Shown: positions 26,968 to 41,400 of the stretch, one piece after another | Position numbering within the stretch: the stretch's first letter is position 1 | Layout: the number at the start of each line of letters is the position of its first letter | DNA from: Vanilla planifolia | Lineage: Eukaryota > Streptophyta > Magnoliopsida > Asparagales > Orchidaceae | Length of the DNA: 64,000 nucleotides | Assembly (NCBI GenBank): GCA_023846275.1 | Contig: JAIUJO010000610.1 | Span: forward strand, 69,501-133,500 | Direction of reading: 5' to 3' | Program-made: the position numbers and the translations under genes | Notes under the pieces: model-generated | Seen by the model: only the letters and a program-made list of their open reading frames with translations | Databases searched by the model: none | Told to the model about the DNA's origin: nothing

Positions 26968-29900
26968 ATGCTGTGCTCTCCACTATTCAACTTTGCTCTT
27001 CTCTGACCTAGCCAAGCCTAGCAAAACTAATTGAACCTAGCTCTACTCTGGTCTACTCTACTCTACTTTGCTCTACTTTACTTTGCTCTACTCTACTCTA
27101 TTATGCTCTACTCTACTTAGCTCTACTCTACTGTAGCCTAGCCAAACCTAACCTAGCTCAACTCTACTCTTCTCTACTCTACTTTACTCTACTCCACTCT
27201 ACACTACTCTAGCCTAACCTAACCTACCTTGCCTAACCTGGCCTAACCCAGCTCTACTCTATTCTACTATACTCTATTATACTCTACTCTACTATATTCT
27301 ACTCTACTCTACCTTACTCTACTCTGCACTACTCTACTCTAACCTAACCTAACTTAGCCTGGCCTAGCTGTACTCTTCTCTGCTCTACTCTACTTTACTC
27401 TTTTCTACTCTACTCTAGTTTGCCTACTTTACTCTTCTTTGCACTGCTCTATTCTACTTTTCTCTTCTTTGCTCTACTTTGCACAACTAAACTCCACTCT
27501 GCTTTGCTCTACTCTACTCTATTCTACTTTAGCCTAGCCTAGTCTTGCCTCATCTAACCAAGCTCCACTCTACTATAATTTATTCTACTCTACTCTACTA
27601 TAATCTACTCTACTTTATGTTACTTTACTCTACTCTATCTACTCTTCTATACTCTAACCTAAGCAAGTGTAGCCTAACTTAACTCTTCTCTATTCTACTC
27701 TACACTACTATACTCAAGTCTAGCCTACCCTTACCTTGTTTAGCCATGCCTAGTCAGACCTAACCTTGCTCTATTATACTCTACTTTACTCTACTCTACT
27801 CTAGTCTACTATACACGGCTCTACTCTACTCTAACATTGCCTAGTCCAGCCTAACAAACCTCTACTTTACTCTACCCTACTCTATTCTAGCATGGCCTTG
27901 CCTAGCCAAGCCTAGCCTATCCTAACTTTGCTATACACTACACTACTCTGCTATACTATGCTCTGTTCTACTCTTCTCTACTCTGCTCTACTCTTCTCTA
28001 CTCTATACTCTAGCCTAGCCTTAGATAGCCTAGCCTAACCTATTTCTACTCTACTCTATGCCACTCAACCATAGCCTAGCCTAGCTTTGCCAATCATAGC
28101 CTTACCTAGCCTAACTTAGCTCTGTTCTACTTTACTCTACTCTACTTTAATTTGCTCTACTTTGCTCTAATCCACTCTACTACAGTCTATTCTACTCTTC
28201 TCTAACTTAGCCTAACCTAACCTAGCCTAACTTAGCTTTTCTCTACTCTACTATAGCTGAGCCTTGCATAGCATAGCCTTGCTTAACCTAGCACTTCTCT
28301 GCTCTACTCTACTTTGCTTTGCTTTTCTTTGCTTTGCTCAACTATAGTTAGTTCTACTCTACTCTATTCTATTCTATTCTATTCAAGCATAGCCAAGCCT
28401 AACCTAGCTCTACTCTACTCTACTCTACTCTAGCTTGCTCTAGTTTGCTCTAGTTTGCTCTAGCCTAGCCTAACTTAACCTTGCCTAGTGTAGCCTATCA
28501 TTACATAGCTCAACTCTACTATAGTCTTCTACACTTGACTCTACTCTACTCTACTAACTCTACTCTACTCCATCCTAGCTTACCCCAACCTAGCCTAACT
28601 TAGCTATATTTTTCTTTATTCTACTCTACTTTTCTCTAACATAGTTTAGCATGCCATAACCTAGACTAACCTAGCTTAGCTCTACTCTATTTTGCTTTAC
28701 TCTACTCTATTCTATTATACTCTATTATAATTTGCTCTACATTACTCTAATCTAATCCAACTATCTAACCTAGCCTAACTTAGCTCTACTCTACTTTATT
28801 ATAGTTTATTCTTCTCTATAAGGCTCTACTCTACTTTACTATAATCTACTCTACTCTATTATGCTCTATTCAACTCTAAACCAGCATAGCCTAGGTTAAC
28901 TTAGCTCTATACTACTCTATTATATGCTTGCTTAGCCTAGCCTACCCTAGCCTTGTTTAGGCTAGCCTAACCTAGCTCATCTCTACTCTACTATGCTTTG
29001 CTCTTCTCTATTTTGCTCTACTTTGCTCTGCTCTACTCTTCTCTGCTCCACTTTGCTTTACTCTACTCCAACCTACTATACTCTAGCTTAGCCTAGAATA
29101 GCCTAGCCTTTCCTAACCTAACCTAGCCATGCAAAGCCTAGCCTTGCCTAACCTAACTTAGCTCTACTCCATTTTACTATACTCTTTTTACTCTACTGTA
29201 CTCAACTCTAGTTTATTATACTCTTCTCTACTATACTTTACCCTACTCTACTCTAAGCAAGCCTAGCTTAGCTAAGCCCAACTTAGTTCTAGTCTACACT
29301 ACTCTAGCCTACATTAACCTAGCTCTACTCTGCTCTACTCTTCTCCATTTTACTTCACTATACTCTTCTTTGCTCTAATGTACTAGAACCTAGTCTAACC
29401 TAACCTAGCTTTACTCTAATCTACTTTACTCTACTCTACTCTACTCAAACTTAGCCTTCCCTAACCTAGCCTAGCCTAGCCTAGCTCTATTGTACTTTAC
29501 TCTACTCTACTCTAGTCTAATCTACTCTACTGTACTCTTCTCTACTCAAGCTTAGCCTAGCCTAATCTAACTTAGCTCTACTCTACTCTACTATACTATA
29601 CTCTACTCTACTCAAGCCAACTTACTCTACTCTATTATAATATAGCCTTGCCTAACTTAGCTCTACTCTACTCAACTTTACTATAGACATAGCTTAGGTT
29701 ACCTTAGCCTAGGCTTGTCTTGCTTTGCCTAGCCTAACCTACCTCTACTCTACTTTATTATACTCTACTCTAATCTACTCTAGCCTAGTTTAGCCCAGGT
29801 AGGTCTAGACTAACCTAGCACTACTCTACTTTACTTTATTCTACTGTATTCTACTCTGCTCTAGCCAAGCTTAGCCTCGCCTTCCTTAGCCTAGCCTACC

Positions 29901-30562
29901 CTAACCTGACCTAGCTCTACTCTACTTAGCTCTACTTCATTCTACGCAACTCTAATATACTCTAATGTACTTTACTCTACTCTAACTTATACTTGCCTTG
30001 CTTAACCTAACCTAGCTTTACTCTACTTTACTCAACTATACTTTATTCTACTATACTCTAGCATAGCCTAGTCTAGCCTAGCTTAACTTTGCTTTGTTAT
30101 GCTCTGCTCTGCTTTGCTATCCTCTTCTCTACTTTGCTTTGCTATGCTCTACTCTGCTCTGCTCTGCACTACTCCACTCTGCTTTGCCCACTCTACTCTA
30201 CTCTACTCTACTATACTCTAGTCTAGTCTAGCCTAACCTAGCTCTATTCTAATCAACTCTATTCCACTATAATCTACTCTACTCCTGTCTTGCTTATCCT
30301 AGCATAGCCTGACCAAGCTTTTCTCTACTCTATTATGCTCTCCTCTACTCTACTCTACTTTTATCTACTTTTCTCTACTTTACTCTACTCTCATCTTCTC
30401 AGTTATGCTCTTCTCTACTCTGTTCTAATCTTCATTGCTTTGTTCTACTTTGCTCAGTTTTGCTCTTCTTTACTCTACTCTACTTTGCTCTGTTCTACTC
30501 TTTTATGTTTTGCTTTTCTCTACTCTACCCTACCCTACTTTACTATGCTCTACTCAGCTTTG

Positions 30563-30645
30563 CTCTATTCTCCTCTCCTCTCCTCAATTCTCTTGCCATC
30601 TCCTATCCTCTCCTCTCCTCCCATAACCTCTCCTCTCCTCTTCTC
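30563..30645 (+). repeat. CTCCT-variant homopyrimidine-rich patch
   Basis: Here the usual CTCTA unit is replaced by CTCCT and related units, giving over 80 bases of nearly uninterrupted C and T on the + strand. The loss of the A in each unit removes the regular purine break. Similar patches occur at 7279-7331, 14360-14385 and 45929-45960. This is a locally spread variant of the same satellite, not a separate element. Confidence 0.65.
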
Positions 30646-33600
30646 TACTCTACCCTACTTTACTCTGCTATACTCCACTCTACCATACTCTACTCTACTC
30701 TACAACACTATACTCTACTATACTCTATTATACTCTACTCTACTCTATTCTACTCATCTCTACTCTACACTATACTACTCTAGCATAACCAAGCCTAGCC
30801 TTATTGAATCCAGCACTACTCTACTCTACTTTACTATACTCTACTCTACTCTACTTTAGCTAGCATAGCCTAACCTAACCAAGCTCTACTCTACTCTACT
30901 CAACTCTAGTCCATTTTACTCTACTTTATCTTAGCTTACTTAGCATAGAATAACCTAGCTCTACTCTGCTTTACTATACTCTACTCTACTCTACTGTATA
31001 CTGCTCTACTCTAGTCTGTGAAGCTCTATATCACTATGCTTTCCTCTTCAACTCTACTATACTCTTCTTTGCTTTACTTTGCTCTACTTTGCTCTACTCT
31101 CCTCTCCTCTACTCTACTCTACTCTGTTCTGCTCTACTCTACTCTATTATGCTTTACTCCACTCTACTAACCTCAACTCTAATCTACTCTATTCTACTTT
31201 ACTCCAACCTAGCCAATCCTATCTTTACTCTACTCTACTCAACTCTACTCTACTCTAGCCTACCCTACCCTAAACTAGCCTACCTTAACCTAGCCTAACC
31301 TAGCTTAGCCTAACTTTAACTTAGTTCTACTCTACTCTACTTTACTGTACAATACTCTTCTCCACTCTACTTTACTCTAACCTAGCTTAGGCTTTCCCAC
31401 CAAGAATTACTCTTTTTTACTCTAGCCAAGCCTTGCTTAGCCTAGCCTATCATAGCCTAGCTTGGCCTAACCTAGCTCTGCTCTGTTTAGTTCAATTATG
31501 CTTAGCTCTACTCTGCTCTATTATGCTCTTGTCCACTCTACTCTACTCTACTTTGCTCTACTTTGCTCTATACTCTAGCCTAGCCTTAGCCTTGGCTAAC
31601 CTAGCTTTGCTTTACTCTACTCTACTCTAGCCTAGCCTACCATATCCTACCTTAGCCTAACCAAGCCTAGCTTAGCCTAACCTTGCTCTACTCTACTCTA
31701 CTCTAGCCTAGTAGAGCATAACCAAACTTAGCATTACCAAGCTTAGCCTAACCTTACTCTGCTTTGCTCTACTCTGCTCTGCTCTTCTCTACTTTACTCT
31801 ACTCTACTCTACTCTATATAGCTTTGCTCTACTTTATTCTACTCTACTCTACTCTACTTTGCTCTACTTTGCTTTATCCTACACTATTTTTCTCTGCTCT
31901 CCTCTACTCTACCAAACTCTAATCTACTCTACTCTAAACTAACCAAGCCTAACACAGCTTAACCTCACTCTACTCTACTCTGGCCTAGCCTAGCCCAACC
32001 TAGTTCTCTACATTACACTTCTCTTCTCCATTCTGCTCTGCTATACTCTACTTTGCTCTATTATACTCTATCATACTCTGCTATCCTCTAGTGTTAGTTA
32101 GCCTAGCATAACCTAACTAAGCTCTACTCTACTACACTCTAGCCTAGATTGCCTAACCTAGCTCTACTCTACTCTACTATATAATACTCTACTCTTCTCA
32201 ACTCTACTCTACTCTACTCTATTCTACTCTACTCTAGTCCACTCCATTCTACTCTAATCTAACCAAGCCTAGCCCAGCCTAGCCTAGTATAGCTTAGCCT
32301 AACGAAGCTCTACTATGCTTTGCTCTACTCTTTTCTGCTCTACTTTACTCTACTCAAGCCTAGTCTAGCCTAGCCTAAACTAGCTCAGCCTAATCGCGCT
32401 CTGCTCTACTCAAATCTTCTTTACACTACAATACTCTAGCCTATTTAACCTAGCCTCTACTCTACTATAATCTACTCTACTATACTCTACTATGTTATAT
32501 TCTATTATACTCTACTCTACTCTACTCTACTCTAACCTCTCGTAACCAAGCCTAGCCTAGCTTTACTCTTCTCTACTCTACTCTTGCCTACCCTGGCCTA
32601 ACCTAGCCTTGCCTCGCACAAATTAGCTCTACTTTGCTTGACTCTATTCTACTCTGCTCTACACAACTCTACTCTACTCTACTCTACTCTTCTCTATTCT
32701 ATTGCATTCTAGCCTAGCCTAGCTTAACAATACTCTAGTCTTCTCTACTCTACTCTAGCCTGGCTTATTTCTACTAACCTAACCTTACTTTAATCTACTC
32801 TAATCTTCCAGACTCTACTCTAATATACACTACTCTACTCTATTATAACCCAGCTTAATCTAGCTTAAACTAGCTTTGTTATACTCTGCTCTACTATACT
32901 CTAGTCTACACTACTGTACCCTATTCTACTTTAATCTAACCTAAAAAAGCCTAACCAAGCCTAAACTAGCCTAACCTAGCTCTACTCTACTTTGCTTTAC
33001 TCTACTCTGCTCGACTCTAATTTTCTCTACTCTTGCACTCTTCTCTGCTCTGCACTTCTCTACTTTGCTCTACTCTGCTCTGTACTGCTCCGCCCTTCTT
33101 GCTCTGCTCTTCTCTACTCTACTCTACTTTACTCTGCACCACTCTGCTCTAATTTGCTTTATTCTACTCCACTCTATTCAAATCTACTCAAGCCTAGTCT
33201 AACATAGCCAAGCCTAGCTTAGCTTAACCTAGCTCTACTCTACTCTTCTATACTCTGCTCTATTCTATTCTAATTTTCTCTACTCTTCTATGTTATACTC
33301 TACTCTACTCTATACTACTTTACTCTACTTTGCCATACTCGACTCTATTGTGCTATGCTCTGCTCTACTCTACTCTAATCTAGTCTACTCTAATCTACTT
33401 TAGCTTAGTTTAGCTTAGCATAGCTTAACCTTGCTCTACTCTAATTTACATTACTTTACTCTACTCTACTATAGTCAAGCCAAGCCTATCCTAGCCTAGC
33501 CTTCCCTACCCTAGCCTAACCTAGCTCTACTCTTCTTTACTCTACTTTACTCTACTCTAATATACTCAACTCTACTCTACCCTACTTTAACTTAGCTTAG

Positions 33601-36600
33601 CCAAGCCTAACTTAACCTAGCTCTTCTCTACTTTACTTTATTATACTCATTTCTACTCTACTGTCGCTAAGTCGAGCCTATCATAACCTAGTTTTGCTCT
33701 TCTTTGCTTTGCTCTGCTCCAATCTACTATGCTCTACTACTCTCTTTTTTGCTCTACTCTACTTTACTATATTCTAATTTACTCTACTCTACTCTACTCT
33801 AGCCTAACCAAGCCTAGTCTTACTTAATCTAGCTCTACTCTACTCCACTCTACCATACTCTACTCTAATCTTGCTTAGCCCAGCCAACCCTAACAAAGCT
33901 CTACTTTGCTCTACTCTATTCTACTTCACTCAAGACTAGCCTAGCTTAAAATAACCTAGCTACTTTTCTTTACTCTACTCTGGTCTGCTCAGCTCTACTC
34001 TACACTACTTTTCTCTACTCTACTCGACTCTACATTACTCTACTATCTTCTTCTACTTTGCTCTACTCTACTCTCTCTCCTCTCCCTTACACTACTCTAC
34101 TCTACTTTGCTCTACTCTACTCTACTCTAGTCTACTCTACTCTACTATTCTCCACTCTACTCAATTCTACTATACTATACTCTACTATAGCCTAGCCTAG
34201 CCAAATCTTGCTCTACTCTACTATACTCTACACTACTCTACCCTACTCTAGCCTACCCTAGCCAACTCTTGCCAACCAAAGCCTAACCTAGCCTAAGCTA
34301 GCTCTACTCCACTATACTCTACACTACTCGATTATACTCTACTATAGCTCGCTTTGCCTAGCCTAACTTAGCTTTGCTATGCTTTGCTTTGCTTTACTAT
34401 GCTTTGCTCCACTCTACTTTACTCAGCTCTTCTCAACTTTGCTTTACCCTACTCTACTCTACAACTTTGCTCTACTCTACTCTACTTAATACTATAGCTT
34501 AATTTACTAAGCCTTGCCTAACCTAGCCCCACTGTATTATACTCTACTCTATGTTACTCAACTCTATCCTGGCCTATCATAGCATAATCGAGCTTAGCCT
34601 TGTCTAATTTAGCCTATCCTAACCTAGCTCTCATCTACTCCACTCTACTCTACTCTATTCGACTCAAATTTACTCTACTCTTACCTAGCCTAACCTAGAC
34701 AATCTTATGCTAACTTAACTCTATTATATGCTGCTTTTCTCTACTCTACACTCCACTAGTCTACTTTACTCTATTCTATTATACTATACTAAACTCTACT
34801 CTACTCTACTATATTCTACTCTACACTTCTCTAGCCTAGCCTAGCTTAACTTAGCCTAGCTTAGCCTAACCTAGCTCTACTCTCCTCTACTCTGCTCTAC
34901 TCTACTCTACTCTTCTTTGCTCTACTATGTTATGCTCCATTATGATATGTTTTTATCTACTTTGCTCTACTAAACTCTACTCTGTTCAACTATACTCTCG
35001 CCTACGCTAGGCCAACCTAGCTCTACTGTACTTCACTCTACTCTACTCTACTCTATTCTAATCTACTTTACTCAACTCAATTTTACTCTACTCTACTTCA
35101 CCCAAGCCTAGCTTAGCCTAACCTATCCTAGCCTAGCCTAGCCTAACCTAGGACTACCCTACTTTACTCTATTTTATACTACTCAACTTTACCCTACTCC
35201 ACTCTACTCTACTCCACTCTAACCTACTTAGCTTAGCCTAACAAAACCTAGCTCTACTCTACCATATACTATACTAAACTCAACGACACTTTAGCCTAGC
35301 CTAGTCTAACCTAGCTTTACTCTACTTTGCTCTACTCTGCTCTGTTCTACTCTACACTACTTTGCTCTGACTCTACTTTATTTTGCTCTAACCTTACATA
35401 GCCTGGCCTAGCCTAATTTTGCTCTACTCTACTCTATTCTACTCTACTCTGCTATACTCTATGCAATTATACTTTACTATTACCTTGCCTTACTTAGCCT
35501 TACTAGCCTAGCCTAGCCTATCCTAAAGAAACTCTACTCTACTCTACTTTACTCTATCCTAACCTAGCCCAACCTAACCTAACTTAGCTTTACTCTACTA
35601 TACTCTACTCTAGCCTAGCGTAGCTTAGCTTAGCCTAAGCTTGCTCTAGTCTACTCTACTCATCGCTTTTCTACCCAACTCTACTATACTCTCCTTAACT
35701 CTTCTCCACTCTACTTTGCTCTACTCTACTCTACTCTACTCTAGTCTACACTGCTCTGCTCTACTCTACTCTTCTTTACTCTACTCTACTCTACTTCACT
35801 CTAGTATACTCTAGCCTAGCAAAACCTAACCTAGCTCTACTCTACTTTACTCTGCAAGGCCTAGCCTGGGCGAGCCCTAGCCTCGCTTAACCTAACTTAG
35901 CTCTACTCTACTCTACTCTAACCTAACCTAACCTAGCTCTACCTCAATCTAATCTACTCTACTCTACTCTATTCTATTCTACTCTACTCTGCTCTACTAT
36001 ATTCTTGCTTAACCTAGCTTGGCCTTACATAGCCTAACCTAGCTCTACTCTACTCTACCCTATTCTTCTCTGCTTAACTATGCTTTTCTCTGTTTTACTC
36101 TTTTTTGCTCTTCTCTACCCTGCTATGCTCTGCACTACTCTGCTCTCTTCTCCTCTCCTCTATTTTAATTTACTCTACTCTAGTCTACTTTACTCTGCTC
36201 TACTCTTCTCTACTCTACTCTACTATCTACTACAGAACTCTTTTGCACCTACTCTACTCTATTTTATTCTACTCTAGCCTAGCTTAGTTGAGCCTTGTTT
36301 ATCCTATCTTAACCTACCTTAGCCTAACCTAGCTCTACTCTACTTCACTTTACTTTACTTTACTCTACTCTAATCTACTATACTCCACTCTACTCTAACT
36401 TATCCTAGATTAGCCCAACCTAGCTCTACTCTACTCTCCTCTAAGCTACTCTACTCCACTCTAACCTTGTCTAGCCTAGCCTAAAATAACTTAGCTCTAC
36501 ACTACTCTACTCTTCTTTACACTACTCTGCTCTACTTTTCTGTTCTATGCTCTGCTCTCCTCTACTCGGTTGTGCTATACTCTGTTATGCTCTGCACTAC

Positions 36601-38479
36601 TCTACTCTACTCTGGTCTGCTCTGCTCTACACTACTCTACTTTGCTTTACACTACTCTGCTCTACTCTACTTTGCTCAGCTAGACTCTACTCGACTCTAC
36701 TCAGCTCTACTCTACTCTGTTGTGCTATACTTTACTCAACTCTACTCTACTCTAACGTAGCCCTAGCTTATCTTATCATAACCTAGCCTGATCTAGCTCT
36801 ACTCTACTCTACACTGCATAGCTAAACTCTTCTACTCTACTTGAGCCTTGCCTAGCCTAACCTAACTTAGCTCAACTCTAGTCTACTTTACACTATTGTA
36901 TTCTACGCTACTCTAACCTTGTATGGCCAAGCCTAATCTTACTTAGCTCTATTCGACTCTACTCTAGTCTAGCCTTGCCTAACCTAGCTTTGCTCTTCTC
37001 TACTCTACTATACTCTACTGTGCTCTACTCTACTCTACTCAAGCTTATCCTAGCATTTCCTATCTTAACCTAACCCAACTATACTATACTCTACTCTAGT
37101 CTTCTCTATTGTACTCTACTCAAACTTAGCCTAGCCTACCCTAGCTTAACGTCGCTCTACTCTACTCTACTCTACTCTACCCCACTCTACTCTACTCTTC
37201 TCTACACTATTGAAACCAAGCCTAACATAGCTCTACTTTACTCTACTCAAATCTAGCCAAGCTTAACCTAGCTCTGCTCTGCTTTGCTTTGCTCCACTAA
37301 TCTCTGCTCATCTCTTTTATGCTCTTCTCTGCTATGTTAGAATATGCTTATCTCTTTTCTGCTCTACTCTATTCTATTGTATTTTTGACAAGCCTAGCCT
37401 AGCATAACCTAACCTTGCTTTATTATACTCTACTCAACTCTACTCTAACCTTACCTAGCCTAGCTTTACTCTTTTCTAGCTAGCTTAGCCTAGCCGAGCT
37501 CTACTCTACTTTACTCAAACCTAGCCTAGCCTAACCTAGTCTAAACTAACTCTACTTTGCTGTACTCTACTCTACTCTAGCCTAGCCTAGCCTATGTTAG
37601 CCTAACATAGCTATGTTATGCTCCACTATATTATGATCTTCTCTACTCTACTCTTCTCTCCTCTGTTTTACTCTGCTTCACTCTACTCTGTTTTGATCAA
37701 CTCCACTCTACTCCTCTTTGCTCTACTCTACTCTACTCTACTTAACTTTAGCCTTGCCTATGATAGCCTAACCTAACAAAGCTCTACTCTACTCTTCCTA
37801 CTCTTCTTCACTTTTCTCTACTCTCTCCTCTAGCCTAATCTACCCAATGCTAGCCTAGCCTAACTTAGCTCTACTCTGTTGTGCTGTACTCTGCTTTCCT
37901 TTACTCTACTATACTCTACTCTGTTTGCTCTGCTCTACTATTCTCTACTCTGCTCTAGCCAAGCCTAGCCTACCCTAGCTTAGCCCAGCTTAACAGATCA
38001 TTGTTCTACTCTACTCTACCCTACTCTCCTCTACTCAAGCCTACCTTAGGCTTGCATAAACCAGCCTAGCCTCGTTTAGTTGAATTTTACAAATCTCTCC
38101 TCTACTCTATAATATTATACTCTACACTAGTCCAATCCACTCTTCTTTAATCTACTCTATACTACTCTAACCTAGCTTAGGCTACCCCAACCTAACCTAG
38201 GTTAGCCAAACTTGCTCTACTATACTCTACTTTGCTCTACTCTACTCTTTTTTACTCTACTATACTCCACTCCACTCTGCTCTGCTCCACTCTACTCTGC
38301 TCCACTCTGCTTTGCTCTACCCTACTCTACTCAAGCCTAGCCTAGTCTAACCTAGCTTAATCAAGTTTTACTCTGCTCTACTCTACTTTACTCAACTCTA
38401 CCCTACCTTATCCTACTCTACTCTACTCTAGCCTGGCCTAGCTTAGCTTAACCTAGCTCTACTCTATTATATAATACTC

Positions 38480-41400
38480 AACTCTATATTTTTACTTTAA
38501 TATATTCTGCTATACTCTGCTTTACCCTTCTGTAGCCTAGCCTCACCAAACCTAGTATTACTTATCCTAGCCAAACTTTGCTTTACTCTATTATGCTCTA
38601 CTCTACTATGCTATGCTCTGCTCTACTTTGCTCTACTCTACTCTTCTCTGCTCAACTATACTATACTCTACTCAACTATATTATACTCTAGCCTATTTTA
38701 GTGTAGCCTAGCCAAACCTTGCATTACTCTACAATACTCTACTCTACTCTACTCTACCCTACTCTAGCCAAGCCTATCCTAAACTAGCCTAATCTAGCTA
38801 TCCTAAACTAGTCTAGCCTAGCTCTATCTTGCTCTACTCTAGTCTAGCCTAGTTAGCCTACCCTAACATAGCTCTGCTCTACTCTACTATGCTCTACTCT
38901 AATCTACTCTACTATGCTCTTTTATGCTTTGTCCTACTCTGCTTTGCTTTGATCAACTCTTCACTTCTCTACTCTGCTCTGTTCTACTCTTCTATGCTTT
39001 GCTCTACACTACTTTATAATTCTTTACCTTTGCCTAAGCTAACCTAACCTAACCTAGCTCAACTCTACTCTACTTAACTATACTTTACTATACTTTTCTC
39101 TCTATACTCTACTGTCACATAGCCTAATCTAGGCTAGCCAAACCTAGCCTAACAAGCTATACTCTACTATACACTACTATATTATACTCTACTCCACTAT
39201 ACTTTACTCTACTCTACTTTACTCTATTCTACACTATTCTACTATACTTTACACTACTCTACTCAAACCTAGCCTTACCACACCTAGCTTAGCTTTGCTT
39301 AGTTTAACCAAGCTATACTCTACTCTACTTTGATGTGCTCTACTCTACTCTGCTTTATTCTGCTCTACTATGCACTTCTCTACTTTGCTCTACTCTACTC
39401 TATTATACTCTACTCCACTCTACTCTACTCAACTCTAGCCTAGCTTAGCCTAGCCTAACCTAGCATAATTGATCTCTACTATACTCTACTCTATTCTACT
39501 CTACTCTACTCAAATCTACTCTACTTTATTCTATTCAACTCTATTTTATTCTACCCTACTCTACTTTACTCTATTATATATTAATATTGCTTAGCTTAGC
39601 CTAACATAGCTTAGATTAGCTTAGACTAGCTTAGCCTAGCCTAACCTAACCTAGCTCTACTCTACTCTACTCTACTCTATTGTACTCTACTCTTAACTTC
39701 CTAGCCAAGCCTAACCCAGCTCTGCTCTATACTGCTCTATTCTAACCAATCCTAGCCTAGCTTAGGCTGTCCTAGCCTAACCTAGCTCTTCTCTGTGTTG
39801 CTCTACTCTGCTTTGCTCTAATCTACTTTGCTATTCTCTTCTCTACTTTACTCTATTCTACTCTACTTTATTACACTCTAGCCTAGCCCAACCTTTCCTA
39901 GCCTAACCTAGCTCTACCATGCTCTACTCTACTCTACTTTATCTAATCTACTCTAGCCTAGTCAAGCTTAGCCTAGCTTATCTCTACCCTACTCTACTCT
40001 ACTCTACTCTCACAAAGGCTAGCCTAGCCTAACCTAACCTACCTCTACTCTGCCCTAGCCAAACTTAGCTCTTCTCTTCTCTGCTCTACTTGCTCTACTT
40101 TACAATGCTCTGCTCTACTCAACTCTCTTATACTTTACTCTACTCTGCTCTGTTATGTTCTCCCTTACTATACTCTAGCCTAACCTACCAAAACCTACTT
40201 TTACTCAATTTTAGTCTACTCTTCTCTACTTAACTAACCTCTGGCCAAGCATAGCCTTGACTAACTTACCCTAGCCTAACCTAAACTTGCTCTACTCTAC
40301 TCTACACTGCTCTAACCTAGCATAGCCTAACCTAACCTAGCTCTACTCTACCTTACTCAAGCATAGCCTAAACTAACCTAGCTTAGCCTAGCATAGCTTT
40401 GCCTAACCAAGCTCTGCTCTTGTCTACTCTGCTCTACTCTTCTCTGCTCTACTCTATTTTTCTCTACTCTACTCCATTCTACTCTTGCTTTATTCTACTC
40501 TCCTCTAATTTACTCCACTCTACTCTACTCTAAACTACTCTACTCTTACTTAACCTAGCCTAGCCTAGTGTAACTTAGCTCTACTCTTGTCTACTCTACT
40601 CTACAGTACTCTACTCTATTCTATTCAACTCTAGTTTATTGTAGCCCAACCTAGCCAAACCTAACCTTGTTTTACTCTGTTATACTCTACTCTGCTCTAC
40701 TTTTCTCTATTTTACTCTACTCGACTCTATTATAATCTTCTCTACTTTGCTTTACTCTAGTCTACTCAAGCCTAACCTAGCCTAATCTAGCCTGTCGTAG
40801 CTTAGCCTAGCCTAGCCAAGCCTAATATACTCTACTCTACTCTATCAAACCAAGCCTTGCTTATCCTAGGCTAACTTTGCTCTGCTTTGCTTTACCTTTC
40901 TCTAGCCTAGCCTCACCTAACCTAGCATAACCTATCCTTCTCTACTTTGTTTTACTCTATAATGCTCTACATTACTATGTTATGTTCTACTCTACTCTAC
41001 TCTACTCTTCTCTACTCTGCTATGCTCATTATACTCCAATCTACTCTATTGAATTATAGCCTCTTTTAGTGCAACCTTTCCTAAGCTAGCTTTACTCTAC
41101 TCTACTCTACTCAAGCCTAGCCTACCCTAAACAAGACTACTCTAGCTAGCATAAACTAGTATAACCTAACTCTACCCTACTCTACTCTACTCTAGCCTAA
41201 CTAGCCTAGCCTAACATAACTTTGCCCTATTCTGTTATGCTTTGTTCTACTAACCTCAACCCTACTCTACCTTACTTCGCTCAACTCTCGTCTGCTTTGA
41301 TCAAATCTACTTTATAATACTTTAGCTTTTCTTAGGCTCACCTAACCTAGCCTAGCTCTACTCAACTCTACTCTATTATACTTTACTTTACTTTTGTCTA

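Noticed and set aside
30335..30859. 174-codon + strand open frame, the longest of many in the satellite
   Set aside because: It encodes only Leu/Tyr/Ser/Thr repeats. CTCTA has no stop in any + frame, so long open frames are expected by composition. No domain, start context or codon bias supports a gene. The same holds for all open frames at 2842-51570 and 63293-63826.
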